Shown here in pieces: positions 59,571-64,000 of a stretch of 64,000 bases of DNA (the stretch's first letter is position 1; every line of letters begins with the position of its first letter). Location: contig CM039463.1 in the NCBI GenBank assembly GCA_022414725.1, positions 84,056,987-84,120,986 of the forward strand. Reading direction: 5' to 3'. The translations under genes were made by a program, and so were the position numbers. Source of the DNA: Microglena sp. YARC. Lineage: Eukaryota > Chlorophyta > Chlorophyceae > Chlamydomonadales > Chlamydomonadaceae. The notes beneath the pieces are model-generated. The model did no database searches. It saw only the letters and a list, made by a program, of their open reading frames with translations, and was not told where the DNA came from.

Positions 59571-62197
59571 AATGAACAGATGTTATACATCTAAGTTACA
59601 GTCCAGTCATTTAAACAGTAATGTTAACACCATAAATTAACACAACAAATACTTATTCAGTAATGTTAACATCATTAAATTAAAACAACAAACAATTAAA
59701 CAGTAACGCTGTCACCATTAAATTAACACAAGAAACATTTAAACAGCAATGTTAACACCATTAAATGAAAACAACACACGAGTCAGCTTGTCAGTCCTAA
59801 ACTCTAAATGGATGGTGATGGCAGTGGTGGTGATGGCGGTGGTGGTGGTGATGGCGGTGGCAGGGATGGTGATGGTGGTGGTAGTGGTGGTGGTGATGGC
59901 GGTGGTAGTGGTGGTGGTAATGGCGGTGGTAGTGGTGGTGGTGATAGTGGTGGTAGTGGTGGTGGTGGTGATGGCGGTGATGGCGGTGGTGGTGGTGATG
60001 GCGGTGGTAATGGTGGTGGTGATGGCGGTGGTAGTGGAGGTGATGATGGCGGTGGTAGTGGTGGTGGTGATGGCGGTGGTAGTGGTGATGGCGATGGTGT
60101 AGTGGTGGTGATGATGGCGGTGGTAGTGGTGGTGGTGATGGCGGTGGTAGTGGTGGTGGTGATGGCGGTGGGAGTGGTGATGGCGGTGGTGTAGTGGTGG
60201 TGGTGATGGCGGTGGTAGTGGTGGTGGTGATGGCAGTGGTAGTGGTGTTGGTGATGGCGGTGGTAGTGGTGTTGGTGATGGCGGTGGTAGTAGTGTTGGT
60301 GATGGTAGTGGTGATGGCGGTGGTGTAGTGGTGGTGGTGATGGCGGTGGTAGTGGTGTTGGTGATGGCGGTGGTAGTGGTGGTGGTGATGGCGGTGGTAG
60401 TGGTGATGGCGGTGGTGTAGTGGTGGTGGTGATGGCGGTGGTAGTGGTGTTGGTGATGGCGGTGGTAGTGGTGTTGGTGATGGCGGTGGTAGTGGTGTTG
60501 GTGATGGCCGTAGTAGTGGTGTTGGTGATGGCGGTGGTAGTGGTGTTGGTGATGGTAGTGGTGATGGCGGTGGTGTAGTGGTGGTGGTGATGGCGGTGGT
60601 AGTGGTGGTGGTGATGGCAGTGGTAGTGGTGGTGGTGATGGCGGTGGTAGTGGTGTTGGTGAGGGCGGTGGTAGTGGTGTTGGTGATGGCGGTGGTTTAG
60701 TGGTGTTGGTGATGGCGGTGGTTTAAGTGGTGTTTGGTGATGGCGGTGGTAGTGGTGTTGCTGATGGCGGTGGTTTAGTGGTGTTGGTGATGGCGGTGGT
60801 GTAGTGGTGTTGCTGATGGCGGTGGTGTAGTGGTGGTGGTGATGGCGGTGGTGTAGTGGTGTTGCTGATGGCGGCGATAGTGGTGGTGGTGATGGCGGCG
60901 GTAGTGGTGGCGGTGATGGCGGTGGTAGTTGTGGTGGTGATGGCGGTGGTAGTGGTGTTGGTGATGGCGGTGGTGTAGTGGTGTTGGTGATGGCGGTGGT
61001 AGTGGTGGTGGTGATGGTGGAGATGGCGGTGGTGTTGGTGGTGTTGGTGAAGGGAGTGGTAATGGTGGTGGTGATGGCGCTGGTAGTGGTGTTGGTGATG
61101 GCGATGGTAGTGGTGGTGGTGATGGCGGTCGTAGTGGTGATGGCAGTGGTAGTGGTGTTTCTGATGGCGGAGGTAGTGGTGGTGGTGATGGCGGTGGTAA
61201 TGGTGGTGGTGATGGCGGTGGTAATGGTGGTGATGATGGCGGTGGTAATGGTGGTGGTGATGGCGGAGGTAATGGTGGTGGTGATGGCGGTGGTAATGGT
61301 GGTGATGATGGCGGTGGTAGTGGTGGTGATGATGGCGGTGGTAGTGGTGGTGGTGATGGCAGTGGTAGTGGTGGTGATGATGGCGGTGGTAGTGGTGGTG
61401 TTGATGGCGGTGGTAGTGGTGTTGGTGATGGTGGTAGTAGTGGTGTTGGTGATGGCGGTGGTAGTGGTGGTGGTGATGGCGGTGGTAGTGGTGGTGGTGA
61501 TGGCGGTGGTAGTGGTGGTGGTGATGGCGGAGGTAGTAATGTTGGTGATGGCGGTGTTGGTGGTGTTGGTGATGGCGGTGGTAGTGGTGTTGGTGGTGAT
61601 GGCGGTGGTAGTGTTGGTGGTGATGGCGGTGGTAGTGGTGTTGGTGATGGCGGTGGTAGTGGTGTTGGTGATGGCGGTGGTATTGGTGTTGGTTGGTGTA
61701 TGGCGGTGTTTGTGGTGTTTGGTGGTGGCGGTGGTAGTGGAGGTGGTGATGTCGGTGGTGGTGATGGCAGTGATAGTGGTGGTGGTGATGGTGGTAGTGA
61801 CTTACCATTGCATTCCAAGACAGCATTGGTAGGCTTGAAGATCTTGCACTGATTGCAGCAATCCTCGGCTGATGTGGCATGGTTTCCACTTGCCCATTTC
61901 AAGATGTCGCCATCAAGCCTGCAACACAGAGTTACACATCAATCAATCAACCAATCAATCAATCAATACATAACAAGTTATATGCGGTGTCGCAAGCAAC
62001 GTTACAAATTGGCGGAGTGTGTTGGCAACGGAGTGACAGGTGGCAACGGAAGCGAGTTAGTAACGGGCCCCTTGGCTGACGAGTCAGGATCTGTCTCGGT
62101 CAAACGGTCGGTCAGTCGGTCGGTCGGACAGACAAATGGATAACGCCTGGGGGCTCTCGCCCCTTTTGAAGAGGGGGGCTCCGCAAAAAAAAAAAAA

Positions 62198-62257
<60 letters not shown>

Positions 62258-64000
62258 GCCATAAATAAATAGTACGCCTAATTACGAGGCGTGAAGTTGA
62301 GGGGGCCACCCCATTTGCTTGCACTGGGGCCAACCACTTGGCCACTTCAAGATATTGCCATCAAGCCAGCACCACAGAGCCCCCAATTAAGTTAGCCTAC
62401 ACATGCGATATATATAGGGTAAATGTATCATATATGCAGTAATACCATTGTAAATTGAACGCTATATATTCAACACAGCCATCAAGCCAGCGACACAAAA
62501 TCATGCAGTCGGGCAGTTAGCCCCCAATTAAGTTAGCCCACACATGCGATATATATAGGGTAAATGTATAACAATCACCGCTACGTCCAAAAACACTAAC
62601 ACCACTACTATCACCACAACCACAACCACAACTACTATCACCACAAACACTAACACCACTACTGTCACCACAACCACAACTACTATCACCACAAACACTA
62701 ACACCACTACTGTCAACACAACCACAACCACAACTACTATCATCACAAACACTAACACCACTACTGTCACCACAACCACAACTACTATCACCACAAACAC
62801 TAACACCACTACTGTCACCACAACCACAACTACTATCACCACAAACACTAACACCACTACTGTCACCACAACCACAACTACTATCACCACAAACACTAAC
62901 GCCACTACTGTCACCACAACCACAACTACTATCACCACAAACACTAACACCACTACTGTCACCACAACCACAACTACTATCACCACAAAACACTAACACC
63001 ACTACTGTCACCACAACCACAACTACTATCACCACAAACACTAACACCACTACTGTCACCACAACCACAACTACTATCACCACAAACACTAACACCACTA
63101 CTGTCAACACAACCACAAACTACTATCACCACAAACACTAACACCACTACTGTCACACAACCACAACTACTATCACCACAAACACTAACACCACTACTGT
63201 CACCACAACCACAACTACTATCACCACAAACACTAACACCACTACTGTCACCACAACCACAACTACTATCACCACAAACACTAACACCACTACTGTCAAC
63301 ACAACCACAACTACTATCACCACAAACACTAACACCACTACTGTCAACACAACCACCACTACTATCACCACAAACACTAACACCACTACTGTCACCACAA
63401 ACACTAACACATCTACTGTCACACCAAACTACTATCACCACAAACACTAACACCACTACTGTCACCACAACCACAACCACAACTACTATCACCACAAACA
63501 CTAACACCACTACTGTCAACACAACCACAACTACTATCACCACAAACACTAACACCACTACTGTCACCACAACCACAACTACTATCACCACAAACACTAA
63601 AACCTCTACTGTCAACACAACCACCACTACTATCATCACAAACACTAACACCACTACTATCACCACAAACACATACATAACTACTACCACCATTCCTACT
63701 TCGATAATCGTGGAGCACAAAACGCTAATGCAATTCAGGGGATCATTAGGTCGACAGGTCGTAGGTCATACCTCGACTTTTTCAGGCAAAATGTACGACA
63801 ATTCTCCCACGATTCTCAGTATACTCGGAATCCCAGGCCAAATCTGAGGTACGAACTACGACCTGAATCGGAAAAACAATTTCCAAATGTTCTGCTGATT
63901 TGCTTTTGGTCCTTACTCAAGGTTAGGGAAGAAGTGTACACTCTTCTCACTGATCTTGGCATCATCCTCTGCCTTCCGAGCTACCATGTCACTATGTCGA
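25152..64000 (-). CDS. HPAT: PAN/Apple-like plus hydroxyproline O-arabinosyltransferase gene (5' end off window)
   Basis: Golgi type II glycosyltransferases of this family (GT95) add the first arabinose to hydroxyproline in extensin-like proteins. Eleven exons, in order 63917-64000, 61806-61918, 54683-54747, 47909-47986, 46599-46798, 43320-43475, 33580-33719, 31555-31643, 29678-29800, 28818-29055 and 25152-25351, have GT-AG borders and every junction is in phase. The spliced product starts inside an N-terminal part, has a Cys-rich PAN/Apple-like module (DCCNQCKIF...[14 protein letters not shown]), a Ser/Thr/Ala stem, then HPAT blocks in family order: [78 protein letters not shown]. The signal anchor must lie beyond 64000. 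Only about 1.49 kb of 38.8 kb is coding; introns are tandem repeats seeded with exon fragments. Confidence 0.93.
25430..26115 (-). repeat. Tandem partial copies of HPAT exon K with acceptors
   Basis: Three longer copies start at acceptors 25518, 25749 and 25989 and read [12 protein letters not shown]...ISDPP before diverging. Further acceptor-only copies (ACTCTCCTGCAGCCAGCC) lie near 25590, 25820, 26050 and 26110. They alternate with TTTGAATTTGAA and TTTGTGCGTTTGAG spacers. None has the C-terminal half or the stop codon. Confidence 0.88.
26262..26762. repeat. 22-bp minisatellite GGAGTTTGTGGCGGTCCTGT TT
   Basis: About 22 units with GGCGGTCC and GGGTGTCC variants, in the intron between exons J and K. 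Confidence 0.9.
26763..26786 (-). pseudogene. Fragment of HPAT exon K next to a SINE
   Basis: CTGGTCAAGTCGTTCTTTAT TCC parallels the exon K sequence at 25235-25257 (minus-strand reading MKNDLVR). The SINE begins directly after it. Confidence 0.65.
26787..26975 (-). mobile_element. tRNA-derived SINE, copy 4
   Basis: On the minus strand: TTCAATGGTAGAGCACG (A-box-like), a diverged B box, GTCGCTGTCAACCGCCATGG, and the 3' end CCACCAGGCGTTATCATTAC. Confidence 0.85.
27000..27105 (-). pseudogene. Old diverged copy of HPAT exon K
   Basis: On the minus strand one frame reads [20 protein letters not shown] after an acceptor-like GCCTGCAAG. It is clearly more diverged than the copies at 25.4-26.0 kb, so duplication of this exon is not a single event. 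Confidence 0.65.
27139..27392. mobile_element. MITE-like element, copy C
   Basis: The ends GTTTCTTTTTCGAGCTACGA GTAGCAGCTTCTGGGCAGCT and its near-complement AGCTGCCTGGAAGTTGCCAT GCGTAGCCCAAAAAAGAAAC bound 254 bp. It contains a (TATG)n tract at 27218-27265. Confidence 0.75.
27393..27723. repeat. Intronic DNA with an R1 copy
   Basis: R1 core at 27639-27722 (GGTTGGCCCCAGTGCAAG..). The remainder, rich in CACCAC, has no gene. Confidence 0.6.
27724..28480. repeat. TCC/CAT-rich low-complexity intron
   Basis: CTCCTCCTCC, (CAT)n and CCATCCTTATCACCATCACC blocks. Open frames encode Ser/Pro or Met/Val repeats only. Confidence 0.85.
28487..28684. mobile_element. MITE-like element, copy B (best inverted repeats)
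   Basis: TTTTACTTTTCGGCTACTAG CAGCAGCTTCTAGGCAGCTC CC pairs with GGAGCTGCCTAGAAGCTGCT GCTCGTATCTGAAAAGAAAA with few mismatches. CAGTA lies on both sides, a possible short target duplication. Confidence 0.8.
28690..28895 (-). repeat. 54-bp repeat duplicating the exon J splice donor, four copies
   Basis: Each 54-bp copy holds GGCATGGATTACAAGCTAAC CG|GTGAG or a variant. Donor sites end at 28872 (mutated to GGAGAG), 28818, 28764 and 28710. The period is 18 codons, so each choice keeps the frame. Confidence 0.9.
28818..29055 (-). CDS. HPAT: HPAT exon J
   Basis: The acceptor is CGTACCTGCAG. Encodes [53 protein letters not shown]. The donor where the family alignment predicts the exon end is lost, so the next repeat's donor (28818) is the nearest usable one. 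That adds 18 residues ([18 protein letters not shown]) after the HYTYG motif. It exits in phase 1. Confidence 0.88.
29060..29370. repeat. GGTACAAGTA-type 10-bp minisatellite
   Basis: Degenerate GTAGGTACAAGTATGTAC units in the intron between exons I and J. A diverged copy of exon J sequence (GTTCTTGTCCCATGGAGGCT GAGCCATGCGGTGAGGGTG) is embedded at 29222-29262. Confidence 0.8.
29430..29500. repeat. (CT)n and poly-C tract
   Basis: About 45 bases of CT dinucleotides followed by a C run. Confidence 0.9.
29519..29583 (-). pseudogene. 3' partial copy of HPAT exon I with donor
   Basis: On the minus strand [19 protein letters not shown] then GTGGGT, a slightly shortened duplicate of the 3' half of exon I. 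Confidence 0.8.
29678..29800 (-). CDS. HPAT: HPAT exon I
   Basis: Acceptor ATTCCTGCAG, donor GCAAG|GTGGGT, 123 bp, phase 0-0. Encodes [15 protein letters not shown] and [19 protein letters not shown], the IDPIGNSP...APTWMNVS block of the family. Confidence 0.93.
29858..30634 (-). repeat. Four 5' partial copies of HPAT exon I with acceptors
   Basis: Near 29858-29912, 30029-30083, 30404-30456 and 30577-30634. Each reads CTGCAG|TTGCA followed by CCCATTGGCAACAG and CCATG on the minus strand ([16 protein letters not shown]), then diverges into TCAGGGGTCA-type repeats. The third has lost the acceptor AG. Confidence 0.85.
30140..30315. repeat. AT-rich inverted-repeat element in an intron
   Basis: TTTGAAAAACTA (30225-30236) and TAGTTTTTCAAA (30284-30295) form a 12-bp inverted repeat around an AATAAT-rich centre. 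Possibly a small MITE. Confidence 0.5.
30635..31004. other. Intronic DNA, no gene seen
   Basis: Contains CATACATACA tracts. No exon copy or recognisable frame is present. Confidence 0.5.
31044..31228 (+). mobile_element. tRNA-derived SINE, copy 2 (head-truncated)
   Basis: Begins at the A box (TGGCTCAATGGCAGAGC), has GGTTCAATTCC as B box, and ends CACCTTGCAACCTCATTAC. A partial HPAT exon H copy (31011-31040) abuts its left end. Confidence 0.85.
31246..31315 (-). pseudogene. Internally deleted copy of HPAT exon H
   Basis: Keeps an acceptor-like GTGTTGCAG, CCTTCCCTTTCTTC, CACCCAGAAGTTTGCTGG and the donor GAGCAG|GTCAGT, but has lost the middle and is out of frame with exon G. Confidence 0.75.
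31335..31531 (+). mobile_element. tRNA-derived SINE, copy 3 (best preserved)
   Basis: A box TGGCTCAATGGCAGAGC (31350-31366), perfect B box GGTTCGATTCC (31389-31399), body GGTCGCTGTCAACCGCCATG, end CCACCAGGCGTCCTCATTAC. The promoter boxes show derivation from a tRNA. It lacks a tRNA fold and is about 200 bp long, so it is not a tRNA gene. Confidence 0.9.
31555..31643 (-). CDS. HPAT: HPAT exon H
   Basis: Acceptor TTTGCACAG, donor GAGCAG|GTCAGT, 89 bp, phase 1-0. Encodes [17 protein letters not shown] then [13 protein letters not shown], the AAFPFFYI.PEKY block. It is the only one of the full-length copies with an intact donor. Confidence 0.92.
31780..32638 (-). repeat. Three 3'-truncated copies of HPAT exon H within GTGGTAGTGG repeats
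   Basis: Copies with acceptors begin at 31849, 32144 and 32638 and read [17 protein letters not shown] then QK/KK before breaking at CTAGTC/CTAGTG. No GT donor follows. Between them lie GGTAGTGGGAGTG-type 6-12-bp repeats. Confidence 0.88.
32640..33345. repeat. GTGGTAGTG and ACACCCTCCCCTCTCCTCAC minisatellites
   Basis: 32690-32830 is GTGGGAGTGG-type. 32940-33345 is about 12 units of CACACACCCTCCCCTCTCCT CACCCCAA. A stub of exon H (TCCAGTGAACGTCTGGGTGA) is at about 32830. Confidence 0.85.
33355..33430 (-). pseudogene. 3' partial copy of HPAT exon G with donor
   Basis: On the minus strand [23 protein letters not shown] codons followed by CAG|GTGCGAG, nearly identical to the 3' half of exon G. 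Confidence 0.82.
33580..33719 (-). CDS. HPAT: HPAT exon G
   Basis: Acceptor GTGTGCAG, donor CCCCAG|GTGCGT, 140 bp, phase 2-1. Encodes [20 protein letters not shown] and [22 protein letters not shown] is the conserved metal/nucleotide-sugar site of the family. Confidence 0.94.
33735..34390 (-). repeat. 64-bp minisatellite containing the exon G acceptor and its first 30 bases
   Basis: About ten units. Each has GTGCAG|GTATGTGGTC followed by CTGAACAGGCCATATGCGTT TGAC on the minus strand, the start of exon G ([11 protein letters not shown]), and a CTAAACCCTTGACGACTG spacer. Confidence 0.92.
34440..34764. other. Intronic DNA with a short direct repeat and a diverged R1
   Basis: GAGGTATAGAACTTCCC...GTCTGCGAATC occurs twice (34442-34510 and 34518-34588). 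A diverged R1 follows (34606-34665). No gene. Confidence 0.55.
34765..35375 (-). repeat. Minisatellite containing the exon F splice donor
   Basis: Units of about 55-70 bp include CACAGCTG|GTGGGTGG on the minus strand, the last 8 bases and donor of exon F, joined to GTAGTGTATTGGTGTAGTGT spacers. Confidence 0.88.
35376..35460 (-). pseudogene. Diverged 3' copy of HPAT exon F, left of the 10-bp array
   Basis: Minus-strand sequence GAAGGCAAAGCCGCTGGCCT AAGTGATGCACTCCCCACCA and CACAGCTGGTGGGT parallel exon F but with indels and stops. Confidence 0.75.
35513..41800. repeat. 6.3-kb array of TTTGTGYGTG (10-bp) and TTTGTTGAC (9-bp) units
   Basis: This is the largest array in the window and is intronic in HPAT (between exons F and G). 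The 10-bp period has no stop in some frames and produces very long Lys/Thr/His/Gln open frames on the minus strand, which I do not regard as genes. Units are regular near both ends and irregular between about 36.4 and 40.5 kb. Partial exon F copies flank both sides. Confidence 0.92.
41890..41975 (-). pseudogene. 3' copy of HPAT exon F, right of the 10-bp array
   Basis: On the minus strand [20 protein letters not shown] then SEIVDHG and donor GCTG|GTGAG. In frame and intact except for its 5' half, so it could be a cryptic exon. Confidence 0.82.
41990..42850. repeat. About 63-bp minisatellite, ACAGCACTCGGAGCCACCCC type
   Basis: About 13 units of CACCAACCAGACAGCACTCG GAGCC...CCCAGGCCCACCCC with frequent small indels. 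Confidence 0.9.
42900..42977. other. G-homopolymer tract
   Basis: About 76 bases, nearly all G. Length is unlikely to be accurate. Confidence 0.8.
43082..43170 (-). pseudogene. Second 3' copy of HPAT exon F
   Basis: [22 protein letters not shown] codons on the minus strand followed by CACAGCTG|GTGAG. Confidence 0.8.
43320..43475 (-). CDS. HPAT: HPAT exon F
   Basis: Acceptor TTTGCCCAG, donor CAGCTG|GTGAGT, 156 bp, phase 2-2. Encodes [33 protein letters not shown] and [18 protein letters not shown], the MGGFTRILH block. It is the only copy with its acceptor and 5' half. Confidence 0.93.
43752..44215 (+). repeat. R2 repeat copy 2 with R3 nested inside
   Basis: R2 starts CAGGGATTTATTTTTCCGGT, breaks at about 43872 after AAGCTAC, and resumes at about 44122 with AAAAAGCTATAGAAAGCAC. 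The interruption is an R3 repeat. Confidence 0.8.
43873..44121 (+). repeat. R3 dispersed repeat, copy 1
   Basis: AACAAGTT..GCGTCGC, AAATTGGCGGAG, GACAGGTGGCAACGGAAGCG, a (GATG)n tract, and the 3' hairpin region GGGGGCTCC...CCAGAAGGGGGG. Other copies: 61972-62190 and a 3' fragment at 47795-47885. Confidence 0.8.
44235..45410 (-). repeat. 67-bp minisatellite containing the exon E donor
   Basis: About 17 units. On the minus strand each holds GATCTGTTACTGCTG|GTATC, related to the end of exon E (ATTACTACTG|GTAAGC), with TTTGCTTGGCCTGGTGGGGT spacers. Confidence 0.85.
45411..46590 (-). repeat. Five or more partial copies of HPAT exon E among C and CA tracts
   Basis: Copies near 45838-45910, 46060-46125, 46190-46260 and 46320-46395, plus shorter ones at about 45405 and 45730, carry ACTCATNGGGAGTCCAGAAT CCACTACTACTG|GTAGGC on the minus strand (ESRIHYYW plus donor). 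A further copy of KLWIF-type sequence is at about 46470-46540. Confidence 0.85.
46599..46798 (-). CDS. HPAT: HPAT exon E (stem and start of the catalytic domain)
   Basis: Acceptor ATCTGTCAG, donor TACTG|GTAAGC, 200 bp, phase 0-2. Encodes [19 protein letters not shown], a Ser/Thr/Ala-rich stem, then [20 protein letters not shown] and YYW, which matches the FHVAVTATDA..Q..RIMYYW start of HPAT domains. Confidence 0.92.
46805..47760 (-). repeat. GTTGTTGAGGAGGTTGCAAA-type array with two partial copies of exon E
   Basis: On the minus strand two copies of the exon E start lie at about 46936 ([18 protein letters not shown]) and 47104 ([19 protein letters not shown]). The rest is (CAACCTCCTCAA)n-type repeat, open in all three minus frames as Gln/Pro, Asn/Leu or Thr/Ser repeats. 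The exon E acceptor lies inside 46.8 kb, so these repeats are taken as intronic. Confidence 0.85.
47795..47885 (+). repeat. R3 repeat, 3' fragment
   Basis: GGACAATGGGGTGAATCTGG GGGATACCGCCCCCCAGAAG then GGGGGGCTCTGC, matching the 3' ends of the R3 copies at 44.1 and 62.15 kb. Confidence 0.7.
47909..47986 (-). CDS. HPAT: HPAT exon D (copy 1)
   Basis: Acceptor CATTTGAAG, donor TTCACG|GTAAGC, 78 bp (26 codons), phase 0-0. Encodes [20 protein letters not shown] then GTIDFT. PWTSG following a PAN-like module is familiar from algal proteins of this type. An equally intact duplicate lies at 48081-48158. Confidence 0.8.
48081..48158 (-). CDS. HPAT: HPAT exon D duplicate (copy 2)
   Basis: Same 78-bp length, phase and both splice sites as copy 1 (donor TTCACA|GTAAGC). 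The peptide differs at one position ([10 protein letters not shown]). It could be an alternative to copy 1 or be included with it; both keep the frame. Confidence 0.72.
48180..53700. repeat. 5.5-kb satellite, 35-bp unit ACGTGTATACCCACAACATG AGGCCTCGCCCTATA
   Basis: Roughly 150 units in the intron between exons C and D. Regular at about 51.48-51.80 and 52.85-53.65 kb, heavily indel-ridden elsewhere. The unit's GCGAGGCC border abuts the exon D copy 2 acceptor region. No gene. Confidence 0.92.
53762..53925 (-). repeat. ATAAATA/CATCAT tract with R1 copy
   Basis: (ATC)n, (AATA)n, then an R1 core on the minus strand at 53858-53921. Confidence 0.7.
53930..53990 (-). pseudogene. Diverged copy of HPAT exon C
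   Basis: Minus strand [19 protein letters not shown] followed by GTAAGTG. It parallels exon C ([18 protein letters not shown]) and keeps the donor, but the first Cys is changed and no acceptor is evident. Confidence 0.78.
54120..54410. repeat. (CA)n/(CCA)n low-complexity tract
   Basis: A C run followed by CACACACCACCACACC-type sequence, intronic. Confidence 0.9.
54683..54747 (-). CDS. HPAT: HPAT exon C (PAN/Apple-like module, second half)
   Basis: Acceptor TCTGCACAG, donor AAACAC|GTAAGA, 65 bp, phase 1-0. Joined to exon B it gives [20 protein letters not shown] then CWLKH; the spacing of Cys residues fits PAN/Apple-like modules. Confidence 0.87.
54855..55180. repeat. TTTGG pentamer array with GGGCTGAGTTGG interruptions
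   Basis: (GGTTT)n blocks separated by GGGCTGAGTTGGTATGG. GAGACGGTGAGC (54837) and GAAGACGGTGAAC (55178), minus strand, bound it and could be related splice-donor-like borders. Confidence 0.85.
55235..55330. repeat. AATAAAATAAATT-rich tract
   Basis: Short AT-rich repeats, intronic; no gene. Confidence 0.7.
55448..55655 (-). repeat. R2 dispersed repeat, copy 3
   Basis: Complement of the 22.5-kb and 43.8-kb copies: TTCAAATCTGAAAGTGG, CCTCCAGGGGCAGCGTTTTA, GCGATCGCAATATATATAGC. Confidence 0.8.
55780..57890. repeat. CAATCAAGCAACATCAACAA GCAAGCC array, part 1
   Basis: AGTC tetramers then about 80-bp units (GCCATGCAGTCAATCAATCA..CCAACCATCCATCCATCAAT). Many small indels. Ends in a (CT)n tract at 57890-57955. 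Confidence 0.88.
57595..58575. repeat. About 1-kb direct duplication, left copy
   Basis: AAGCAAGCC array end, (CT)n, AATGAACAGATGTTATACA, TTAACACCATAAATTAACAC and a GGTGGTGATGGCGGTGG start recur in the same order at about 59180-60170. Confidence 0.85.
58576..59490. repeat. CAATCAAGCAACATCAACAA GCAAGCC array, part 2
   Basis: About nine regular units of about 83 bp. Cleaner than part 1. Confidence 0.88.
59180..60170. repeat. About 1-kb direct duplication, right copy
   Basis: Nearly identical to 57595-58575. The right copy has fewer indels. Confidence 0.85.
59805..61800. repeat. GGTGGTAGTGGTGGTGATGG C minisatellite
   Basis: 12- to 24-bp units for 2 kb, with TGTTGGTGATGGCGG variants towards the middle. 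It directly abuts the exon B donor (61805). Translated frames are Val/Met or Gly/Ser/Asp or His/Tyr repeats. Confidence 0.9.
61806..61918 (-). CDS. HPAT: HPAT exon B (PAN/Apple-like module, first half)
   Basis: Acceptor CTGTGTTGCAG, donor TGCAATG|GTAAGT, 113 bp, phase 2-1. Encodes [20 protein letters not shown] then [17 protein letters not shown]. The CC..C...C pattern starts the Cys-rich module. Confidence 0.87.
61972..62190 (+). repeat. R3 dispersed repeat, copy 2
   Basis: AACAAGTT, AAATTGGCGGAG, GACAGGTGGCAACGGAAGCG, (GGTC)n, GGGGGCTCTCGCCCC...GGGGGGCTCCGC, then an A run. Confidence 0.8.
62203..62340 (-). repeat. (TA)n tract and R1 copy
   Basis: About 50 bases of TA dinucleotides, then an R1 core on the minus strand (62259-62335) with its ATTTATTTATG tail next to the TA tract. 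Confidence 0.8.
62340..62490 (-). repeat. Two 5' stubs of HPAT exon B
   Basis: GGCTTGATGGCAATATCTTG AAGTGGCC on the minus strand near 62338-62367 and a shorter TGGCTTGATGGCTGTG near 62477. They copy the start of exon B. GCGATATATATAGGGTAAAT is also duplicated (62406 and 62546). Confidence 0.72.
62575..63680. repeat. 48-bp minisatellite AACACCACTACTGTCACCAC ...
   Basis: About 22 units of AACACCACTACTGTCACCAC AACCACAACTACTATCACCA CAAACACT in the intron between exons A and B. Two are shortened. Confidence 0.92.
63690..63916. other. Intronic DNA, no gene seen
   Basis: Contains CTACGACCTGAATC...GGTCGTAGGT-like inverted sequence, and ATTCTCAG/CCAGGCCAAAT.. related to 20990-21050 (AGGCCAAATTCTCAAGTTCG). 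Confidence 0.5.
63917..64000 (-). CDS. HPAT: HPAT exon A (partial, runs off window)
   Basis: Open to the edge: [20 protein letters not shown] then VHFFPNL, with donor CTTGA|GTAAGG. The phase-2 exit joins exactly to exon B ([12 protein letters not shown]). The real start and signal anchor are not in the window. Confidence 0.75.

Noticed and set aside
60978..61889. Val/Met-rich plus-strand and His/Tyr/Pro-rich minus-strand open frames
   Set aside because: Both are readings of the GGTGGTGATGGC repeat and have no start context or conserved content.

Overview
The window is nuclear DNA from a eukaryote, probably a green alga. Introns are GT-AG, the main host gene is a hydroxyproline O-arabinosyltransferase (a green-lineage enzyme of extensin and arabinogalactan biosynthesis), and the large retrotransposon has the domain set of the chlorophyte Dualen/RandI LINE clade. 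A repeat-rich prasinophyte would fit, but the species is a guess. There are no bacterial operons, rRNA genes or CRISPR arrays.

Layout. 1-5239: two divergent spliced genes, a small Pro-rich gene on the minus strand (386-1182, continuing off the left edge) and a five-exon gene on the plus strand (1511-5239) for a DUF7869-type, transposase-like protein. Their introns carry a short palindromic hairpin family. A 47-bp LINE tail has landed at the first splice donor. 5240-6692: AT-rich DNA with a second hairpin family and no convincing gene. 6693-18963: one complete LINE insertion of 12.27 kb bounded by a 13-bp target-site duplication. It encodes ORF1, a Gag-like region, a cysteine protease, an apurinic-type endonuclease, reverse transcriptase, RNase H and a C-terminal zinc finger plus a restriction-like-endonuclease-like motif, with several frameshifts and stops. 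18977-25150: host DNA filled with repeats: a second LINE tail with its own duplication, a tRNA-derived SINE, a MITE-like element and minisatellites.

25152-64000: one minus-strand gene fills the rest. Eleven exons (about 1.49 kb of coding DNA in 38.8 kb) join in phase to give an N-terminal PAN/Apple-like cysteine-rich domain followed by a full HPAT glycosyltransferase domain. Its 5' end lies beyond base 64000. Nearly all of the large tandem arrays between 25 and 64 kb are its introns. At most of its exons the splice junction, or a piece of exon with the junction, has been duplicated in tandem, and in several introns that junction is part of the minisatellite unit. This is the most unusual feature of the window.

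The interiors of the longest arrays (36.4-40.5 kb, 48.2-52.6 kb) are full of small indels while other stretches are regular. This looks like unpolished long-read sequence, so frameshifts called here should be treated with care. The very long open frames in the arrays are products of repeat periodicity, not genes.
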